A program made the position numbers and the translations under genes. From Branchiostoma floridae (taxonomy: Eukaryota > Chordata > Leptocardii > Amphioxiformes > Branchiostomatidae), in NCBI RefSeq assembly GCF_000003815.2, contig NC_049984.1:8766603-8830602 (forward strand): a stretch of DNA of 64,000 nt, written 5' to 3'. The notes beneath the pieces were generated by a model, which was given only the letters and a program-made list of their open reading frames with translations, was not told the origin of the DNA and searched no databases. How positions within the stretch are numbered: the first letter of the stretch is position 1; each line of letters begins with the position of its first letter. Of the stretch, positions 52,846 to 64,000 are shown piece by piece.

Positions 52846-55800
52846 TCATCTGTGCTTCTGACGAGCGGCCTTGAACCTGGACACCTTCTTGGGCGGAAGC
52901 TCTGATGTAACATTTGAATTCATGGTGGGATGAGCATCTTTTTCCAAAACCTCCCCTGAAAATGCCTGGAGTAGCAAACATAGAGTAAACATCATCTTGT
53001 TAGTAAAACATACCAATAGATTGGTCTTCAGTAAAGTAACATATAGGTCAAAAATAAATTGATTTATCCTATTGCAAAGTCTTCAACTGAAATACCTAAT
53101 GCAGTTCCAAATAAAGCTGCTAGAGAGACAAAGCTTACGTCACCTATTCCTGACCACAAGCATTTTTTACCAACCAAAAATCATGACCACAACACATTCT
53201 AATTGTTTCCTATTGCCAACCCCTACAAATGCACAGAGTATCTTTAAGATCTACTACAACTTCTCAAGTTATGCTGTCTAGAGACAGACAAACAGATACA
53301 CACACATGACAACATAAGAGCTATGCATAAAATTTATCTTGATCTTTGACCTTTCCTTGCTAATACTTGTTGTCTGTCTGATATTTTGGACAAATGTATG
53401 TGCTTAATGTACTAATACTGAAAATACTGCAGCATGATCAATTTGTACTTACTGATTTTGGCGCTGGTAGAGGAGGTGGCTTTTGTGGCTGTGCCTCCTC
53501 AGAATTCATGTTATTATGCACCACCTCTACTACTTCTTCCCTTGAAGGGGTTTTCTTCAGGATGGACTTGGGTTTGGTGCCCGAGGTTGGCTTGTCCTGT
53601 TCTGGTGTAACCTTGGGCACAGAGTTGAGATGACCTTCAGGGAAGGTGTGTAGAGAGGGTGACTCTGGCTGGCGGTACAGGTTGTAGATGTCGGCAGGGC
53701 TGGTAACCGTGCCTGCTGATGGCAGATTTCTCTCGTTGACCTGGTCCTGACAGGAAAACAAAAGAGCAAAACATATTTAGACAGCGTGAATACTGTATCT
53801 CAATGTCAGGACTGACACTTCCATTAAAGTTAACAGATTGACAAATAACACGTATGAAAAGCAAACCAAGAATCTTTTCCAAGAAATGTAGTACCCCCCT
53901 ACTGCAAATATCTCAATATATCAACCATCAATCTATGAGTATGAGTGTCCATCAACCCATCCTTCAATTATTCTCCTTCAAATCTGAAAGCAAAATTGCC
54001 TCCTGCTGCAGTTTCCAAAAAGCTGCCCAGATCCTACATCAATTTTTTGCAAGTCCATGACCTATCTACCATTGAAAAATTGTGACCGTGTTCAGAAAAC
54101 AATATACACATGTATCAAAAACAGAAACTCTGCTGCCTAAGAGGCCTATAATTCAACTCATATGATGAAAAAAAGAGCCTGCTAGTGTTATGAAACCACT
54201 TGCATTAGTTTTTGACTCGACCTTGATATAAGGAAAAGGGTGCAAATAATGTCAGCATACATACCTCCTGTGTGACAGGCAGTGGAGTATGGTGGAACAC
54301 AATCTTTGCTGGAGTTGATGCATCACTGTCATCTTCATAGTAGGGTACATGCTTAGGGTAAGGGATGTTTGCCACTGTTTTCCCATCGTGTGGCTTTATC
54401 CCAGAAGTCCTTTGTTCTTTTGGATCTTCTTCCGTTTTCAGAGAATCCTGAACCCCCCCTAATTCCTGCTGGTCCTTCCATCGGACCGACTTTTTCTTCT
54501 CCTGTAGGGCTTCGGACTCAGCGGCCCGGTGTGCACTGTCGTACTCGAATCTTCTGCTCATTTCTGCTTTCCTAATCTGGGCTGCGATGTCGTCGTCGGT
54601 GAAGTTGATGTCACTGTCATCCTCACCATCATCCTCGTCATCCTCCTGGTACCCCTCCTCATCCTCCTCACCTTCCTCACTAGACCAGAGCCTGCTGGAG
54701 TAAAGGATGACAGCAATGTAAGGGATATATAGTACCTGCTATACCGAGTAGCTTGTCTTCCCAAATCAACATCCGTGCATGTTAGTATAGGCATATAGGA
54801 AATAACGTACATAGGTGATTAGCACATATCTCAAAATTCAGCCTTTAGGCTGCAAAGAGAATTTGATCAACAAACCTGTGACATATTTTTACTGCTTATC
54901 CAGTGTACACCTCTAGTATATATGAAATACGGTTATACCCTGAAAAAATTTGTACTGCATGGTAAAAATAACAGACATTCTAGTGTAAATGATATATTAT
55001 TTATTGTCTACCAGTATTGCACATCAAAATTAGTCAGAAACTTCTGCAAGTGCTGTACTTCAAACTGCAATGCTGATGAACTGTATCATAAAGTCTCATT
55101 GATATATTACTCCGAGTGGGTACCCTAAAAGAGATCCGAGCCAAAACATAAACGGCTGCATGGACGCGTGTATTTAGCGGTGAGAAATTCCCTTTTAGCC
55201 AGTGGAACTGATCTCAAAAGTTAGATTAGTAAAAGCTTGTTTGTAACTGAAGAAATTGGCAGGTAAAGTTTTACAGACGCGCGCTAGTTCGGAGGTACAC
55301 AGTCCTGGGTTCTGAGTGGTGCGGTAGTACACTAGAAGCGAAAAAGTGCCTTTTGTGGGTATTGACTAATCGTAGTTTGTAATCGCTATAAAAAAAGAAC
55401 TGGTGTCTACTTGACGTTGGCAATTTTTTCCCACGATATAGGGTAAATGCGCTCAACATAGAATGAAAAATCTGCTAAAATTTCACGTAGCTTCATTATG
55501 AACGCACCCGTGTAAACCACAAATTATAACATAGAAGTCTATGGGAAGAAGAACTCATCAATGAGACCATAAACAAATTCACCCCTATTCACTACTGCAG
55601 GCTACCTGCAATAATGATAAAATCTGACAGGAGGCACTTTTGCCTGTGATAAGCAGAAACAGTTCCTCCCAAAAATAAAACCACGTCTTGCCTGTTCATC
55701 TCATCCTCTTCTTCCTCCAGCCTCTCCAGTGTGTCAAGCCGTGCCCAAATGGCTTCTTCTGTTTGTATTGGTTTGTGCTGAGACAGCAAACTAACTGGCA

Positions 55801-58800
55801 CATCATCTTCTGTTAGCTGCTTTCTTACTGCAGGTCGTTTTACCACACGGTCTGATGGTTTCTTCACACGGCTTATTCTCTCTGTGGGAAAGATACGTCA
55901 GATATGACTTCAGTTTCGAAAAAATATTCTTAATGTGGCGCAGCAGTAAGTACTCATATCATTGAAAAAAAGTAACTTATTTCTATCTATTGCAAAATCT
56001 CTGACCGAAAACATTAAAAAAAGTCCCTGTTGGCCTTTTTGTGACACTGCAACTTTGTTGTGTCAAAAGAATTTCCTACCAGCGTCAATTTTCAGGTGGG
56101 AAGTTTGCTAAAATGTGAAAGAACGAAAAATATATTGAAATAACGAACGATATATTGAATATGTTGAAAATTTGTTGCAAATGTCAGTCTGAAAGGAGGT
56201 TCATAGATTCACAATATTTGCAATTTTGAGCCAAATTTCTACAATACATAACTCTAAGAAGTCACCTTCACATTACTCAAAGCTTAGGACTGCAGCCATG
56301 TTTGACATTGCAGAATTGGGCAAAATAAACATAGTCCACTTGTTTACAAATGTCCTGCTATAAAACCTTTGGTATGTTTACTCTGCCAAACACTACCTAA
56401 TTTGGTACTTCACATATAAATCACCTCAACCCGTAGACAGCTAACCTAAATAAACTACATGTACATGTAACCCCATTTCTCAAAGATTATGAGGAAGGGT
56501 TAGACTACCAATTTCACTTAACAAACTACAAAATGTACATGCATACATCAACGGTTATGTGATGACCTCTCCTGCCTAATATCCCGTCACACAGTCTACA
56601 AGCTTCAGCTGCATTTGCTGATTGCCAGAAGGCCACCCAATTTCAAAATTGACAGAGGGTCACACATATTCTTCAAATGAAAATTGACACTATGATATAC
56701 AACAGGGCTTGATGACATGTGAACACTGCCCAATTGCTAAAAAAAATCATACGATGGTCAGGAAAACACTGAGCAATTTCCGTCAAAAATTTCATTTACA
56801 GCTTGCAGACTTGTCATCTGATTGTTGTGCTCACAGTGACTATCCAAATATATATTGTTTTCATAACATATAGGTGCACTTAGTATCACCGGATTCTGCT
56901 CAATTTACAACACTTGTTTACATATCACAATCACTTCCAACAGTAAACAGTGCAAGACCATTGTACATTCTTAAGCCGTGATTTCCTGACTTACTGGTAG
57001 GTTTGTCATCCCTCTCTGGCACGTACTCCTCTCTGATCTCCATAACTTCACCTTGACCCTGTGGTAATGAAAAGATTACAGCCACGTCATACGTCATGCA
57101 AGTGATACTCAAAAGCCAATGAGTAGCTGTCCTTGCCATGTTGATACATTGGAAACAAATACATTTTTGCAATAAGGCCACACTGACTTGATTATATGGA
57201 TGACATCCGGAGGCACATCAATTTTTGTCCTCCTCTAAAAGTTTTAGAGCACACAGTAAATCATAGAAATAAGCTGCAAAATGGGTAAATATATGTCATA
57301 AATTGAATAAAAAGGAAAATGGATGATAAAATCAAACTCTTCCAGAGTCTAAGAAGGATTTTTTGTTTGGTATACATGTACCATGTTTGGTGTGTTCAGT
57401 CATTTGTTCATCCTGACCATTATGAAGGGCAACTTTCCTTTTGGCCCAGTTGTCTTTGTTTGTGCTCTCATCAGTTTTGGGGTGCCCATTGAATCAAATC
57501 AGAATGGCCTAGGTAGGAATATTGCAATTGATATCATTCTTTACATTGCAACTATATCAAAAGCCATATACACATACAATACACATAATGCAAAGGAAAA
57601 TGACTGCATGCCTTTCTTTACATATTCCCTCCCCTTATGATTTCCATTCTTATCTCACTTAAGATGGGTTAAAGATATCTTACAACAATGGAAGCCTTTG
57701 CTGCATCCTGCAGTTCCTCTGTGTAGCCCACTCTAGACTCCAGCAGTCCCAGTTCCTTACGAAGATCCTTAAGTGTGTTGTCGATTCCTATTGGCAGAGA
57801 CATGTATAACTTCAGATAGGACTTACAAAATGAGATGTATCCTATCAGAATAGGCCAAATAGAATTGGACTATTGCTCACAACCTGTGGTTCTTACCTGG
57901 CAGCAGTACCTATCATTATACATTGTAGTATTACACAATTTACCTACAGAATATGACAAAACTACAGAACACAAAAAAATTGAAACCATTGTATCTCTGA
58001 GAAATACATTTTGTGAATATCTTGCTACATTATTTGCTAAGAATTGTCTCTCTAATATTGTTCTGTTTATGCATTGTTCTGCACCAGAGGACAGCCAACA
58101 GGATCAGTCCAACCTTCCCATCCTGCCAGTCTCCAGTTACACCATCTTCCATCTCTTACTCTACAAAATTCAACTACAGACACACACAAACACACAGACT
58201 GACACAATGCCTCTGTTTTCACTATATATAGGGTGCCAGGCTCACGTTTTCTCCTCCTTTCTATGATCTCACACGCCTGCTTAGCTGACCGCTCCACAAA
58301 CCAGTTATCCCCCAGGAGGACCAAGACTTCGTTGGTGTGGACCAGATGTCCCGGCATGAAGGCCAGGGAACCGTACGGAACCTACGGGTGTCAATCAAAT
58401 ATTGTAACTCTCACTTTTCCAGTGGTTTTATTTTCAGTTTTTTCAGTGATCTGCAAATTGACATATGACACCACAAACAAAGTTTTCTGAGTACTGCAGT
58501 GCTACAGAATTGTTTCAACTGTGAACTGCTTTCACTTCTTTTTCTCTACGACAGCAAAATAAAATTACCACAAAAGTACAAATGTAATTAAGCATTTACA
58601 GTAAAAGGTCAGGTCTCAAACATTCCCAATCAGTATCAAATGCCAGATTGCCATTCTTTAACTTAATATCAATTTTAGACAATTATCCTACATGCATGCA
58701 TATTACACAAGACTTAAGAGATTATATTAAGAAATACCTACCATTATGTCATATGTAATCCTATCAGGTAGAGTTCTTAATCTGTCCTGCACAGCATTGT

Positions 58801-60544
58801 AATCAGACTTGAACTTTTTCCTGGAAACAGAAGTACCACTGTAATGTATTTGGGACAATTATATTGCAGAAAAAGCCATTTCTGTTGACCTCATCTCAGT
58901 GATAGTTGCTGACAGTCATCAATAATTGTCATTCAACATTGGCTAATAAGCGGTCATTGCATGTTACATATAAACCAGCTTCGAACTTTTTTTCTGGTAT
59001 CATCATCAATGTAACTTATTATAAGGGGGTTACCCTGCAGGGGAATTAGTAGATCATCATCGACCCCTTGTGCTGTACATTATACAGAGCAGTCTGATTA
59101 TGACTTATGTAAAATCAAAATTAAGGTAGCTCTATACACTAAGTTAGGGGAAAATGCGTGCTGGCCCCCATACAATGATAAATAAACAACATTTCAAGAT
59201 AATGGATATTCTCTCAGTATGATCTCACAGGCCAAACATACCATTGCTTGATCTTCTCCTTGCATGCCTCTATTGCCTGTATTGTAAGGACAGAAATAAT
59301 TGAAGTGACAAATACATATCATTTGCTAAAGTAAATACATGTGTGAAGAACTATAACATGATCTGATCTGACTGATTATAAATAAGATGTCTCCTGTACA
59401 TAATGTCTCTCGTAATTAAAATCAGGATAATAAGAGTATTACAAAATGAATATTTGACATCATGCTTACAAGGAGTAGATCTTAGAATTCTAATTCAATT
59501 GTTCTTAACTAACCTAATTACAGAAGTCACCTATAACGTTACATATAAAGGCTTGTTAAGGAATTTGAACATAGCTATAGAATTTCAGATTACAGTTTTG
59601 AAGAGAAACAGTATGGTTGAAATTCTACTTTATTTATATAATGTGCACCCTTATCTTTTCAATGCACCAGAATTTTCAGATTAGGTGCATCCGTGCACAT
59701 GTTCCCAAAAGGGAATTTTGAGCCCTAGACATCTATATTACTACTGCAATGATGACTGGCCCTGCCCTGCCCAGGCAGTAGCAGCCGACAGCACCACTTG
59801 GTTCAACATCCAGTAGCATGTAATCATTAATAGTAACAACAGGAGGTGGGGTGCATGCATGTACAAAGCATTCATGGCATTCGTCGGAAACAACATCTTG
59901 ACAAATGATCAGAAGGTCGTCAGCGGCTTTGCACCTGTCCAAAAAAGATCACCGGGGACATTGCATTATTCTATATTTGTTGTCGATGTTAAAGAACCTT
60001 GACCTTTGTCGTTTTAAACGTGACAAAGCGATCACAAGTGCCGGTGTACTTATTGACTTTATTGTAATTTGCATAAAAGTAGCGGTAGAACGTTCCCTAC
60101 ACAATAGCCGGTGAGTCATAACTTATTCTACATAGCGTGACGTTACAATCTGGGTACGCTACACCTTAAGAATTTTAAGGTTGAAGGCGGAACGCTCGCC
60201 AAACTCGGGGTCCCGACAGCCGGCCGGTACTCTCCAAGCAGAGGTAATTAGGCCCGGTTCGTTTTTGACATCAAGCGTTTTTGTCGTGCTTTCTAGTGGA
60301 CAAAAATAAAACGTGACGAATTGGAAGACACACAAAACGTCTTAAAGACGTTACAATCAAGCCGGAACCTAGCCTCTTCTTCAAGAGCACCCCGCCGCGC
60401 CGGCGGGTAGAGCACCATGACGATAAAGTGCGTTTGTGCGTGAAGAGTTTAGAAAAACGAAAATCATGTCACCTCATCTTGCGCCTCTCTGAGCCTTCCG
60501 ATATTCACTAACTCATCCTGTAACGGTCTGCCTGCTTCAGCCAT
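52846..60544 (-). CDS. URI1: URI1, unconventional prefoldin RPB5 interactor
   Basis: Prefoldin-like scaffold that binds RPB5 and PP1 within the R2TP/URI complex. Ten coding exons: 60473-60544, 59242-59276, 58742-58820, 58246-58381, 57684-57787, 56995-57058, 55692-55881, 54265-54691, 53453-53746, 52846-52965; all phases agree, giving 506 residues (human 535). The N-terminal prefoldin domain is clear (LRTLPDRITYDIMVPYGSLA, FMPGHLVHTNEVLVLLGDNW, AKQACEIIERR). Then IWARLDTLERLEEEED, an acidic stretch, KSVRWKD (a possible RVxF-type PP1 site), SPADIYNLY, KPKSILKK and the conserved C-terminus KKVSRFKAARQ. The intron after 55692 has a GC donor. Start chosen at the only suitable ATG. Confidence 0.95.
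57174..57300. repeat. Dispersed repeat, second copy (see 32721)
   Basis: AAGGCCACACTGACTTGATT, GGATGACATCC, CACATCAATTTTTGTCC and AAGCTGCAAAATGGG match 32721-32850 block by block. It lies in a URI1 intron. Confidence 0.55.
59640..59730. repeat. Fragment ending in TTTTGAGCCCTAG (hAT-like MITE relic)
   Basis: TGTGCACCC, TTAGGTGCATCCGTGCACATG and TTTTGAGCCCTAG resemble the right part of the element at 63-402. Confidence 0.45.
60229..60385. mobile_element. MITE, TACTCTCCAAGCAGAGG family
   Basis: The left end TACTCTCCAAGCAGAGG is identical to 14161-14177 and is followed by the shared CCGGTTCGTTTTTGAC. The right end (CCTAGCCTCTTCTTCAAGAG) is decayed. It lies in URI1 intron 1. Confidence 0.65.
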
Positions 60545-60921
60545 GGCTTTGTTCACCCACTGAACAAAATCCCGCGGTCAAACGCTCCCTTATTTGACGG
60601 GGAAAGTTGAACAAAGATGGTTGAAGATGATGGCATGTGCTATCTTTCCGCCATGATGATGTTTGTCAAACTGTGTCAAAGGTTAGTGTAGGCTCGTCCA
60701 TTATATCGAAGGGGTTGATTCGAAATGAGTATCTTAATTTAAAATCTGTAAGCTATTTTTTTAACAAAATATCTGGCTAAAATAAAGCTACGTTCTAAAT
60801 ATTGAACAATTTCAGATTATTTTGAATTTGATATATTTCTAACCAACCTTGATCTTGATCGAAATATGTTACCTAAAGTGTAATGACCCAAAGGTTATAC
60901 AAGGTCATGTGAAAAAGCGAA
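60545..60921. promoter_or_regulatory. Bidirectional URI1/MRPL3 promoter
   Basis: Only 377 bp separate the divergent start codons. AAATGGCGGC around the MRPL3 ATG resembles a YY1/start-associated element. No TATA box was seen. Two housekeeping genes sharing one short divergent promoter is a common arrangement. Confidence 0.6.
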
Positions 60922-63508
<2,587 letters not shown>

Positions 63509-63888
63509 TAAGCCTCTCATACTTTAGAATACATCTGCTAGACTCTGCATGAACAATGACAGGGTTGCTAGTGTCACCAAAATGAAAACGAAAAATGATC
63601 TACTGTGGATGTCACTTGAACCAAACAAATTGAAGACAGAAGAGAATGTCCAGATTATGCATGATGGACAAAATGATTGTTGAAATGATTGACATCAAAC
63701 TTTAATGATGCCTTCAATTACCAGAGTGCATTGATGTGTTGAAAAATTTGTATTTTGCGAGAACTATCGAAGATTGGAACTTTTTGCACCAAGTACAGTA
63801 GGGGCATCTTCATCTAGATAGCTTTAAATAACATTTGCAGTCAAACGTGCTAAGGTTAAAATAGGACTTCAAGATTGTTGATATTTGG

Positions 63889-63945
63889 GCAGCATGTTAT
63901 TAACACAGCCTTAATGTGTTTCTGACAGCTATCAGAGGAGTAAAG
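63889..63945 (+). pseudogene. Decayed partial copy of MRPL3 exon 4 with its splice acceptor
   Basis: ATGTTATTAA, CAGCCTTAATGTGTTTCTGA and CAGCTATCAGAGGAGTA repeat 62789-62841, the end of intron 3 and start of exon 4 (CAGCTGTCAGAGGAGTACTTG). The copy runs into an in-frame TAA directly after GAGG AG and then unrelated sequence, so it cannot be a working exon. Confidence 0.75.
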
Positions 63946-64000
63946 GTGACAGGTCCCTCAGTGACATGACAGGTCCTTCAGTGGAACATGTCCAGCTGCT

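Overview
The window is animal nuclear DNA with long introns, GT-AG splice signals, many short transposable elements and no operon-like packing. Gene content, gene order and repeat types suggest a cephalochordate (amphioxus, Branchiostoma-like). That is an inference from protein similarity and recalled synteny, not a database match.

Layout from left to right: (1) NAGPA on +, lacking its first exon, about 488-12077. One intron carries an almost intact tyrosine-recombinase retrotransposon (3225-8996, - strand, Ngaro/PAT-like with split direct repeats). (2) A two-exon C19orf12-like gene on - (16498-17499). (3) A 2.27-kb foldback-like element, 18370-20634, with 9-bp target duplications and about 25 short hairpin repeats arrayed near both ends. 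(4) TP53INP-like gene on + (coding 27705-29836), with a probable distal promoter and 5' exon near 22.56-22.83 kb. (5) A six-exon BtpA/F13E9.13-like gene on - (33677-38312). (6) Cyclin E on + (11 coding exons, 39628-49210), with E2F-type sites in the promoter and third intron. (7) URI1 on - (10 coding exons, 52846-60544), convergent with cyclin E. (8) MRPL3 on + (60922 to beyond the window), divergent from URI1 across 377 bp.

In human, as I recall, C19orf12, CCNE1 and URI1 lie together at 19q12, and CCNE2 lies next to TP53INP1 at 8q22. Here all of these families sit in one stretch, which fits the unduplicated ancestral arrangement.

The least expected items are: the gag-pol junction of the retrotransposon, where one in-frame UGA is followed by CUAG (a recognised readthrough context); the hairpin-array foldback element; and partial copies of a cyclin E exon and an MRPL3 exon lying near their parent genes. 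Exon coordinates were read by eye from splice consensus, reading phase and remembered family similarity.
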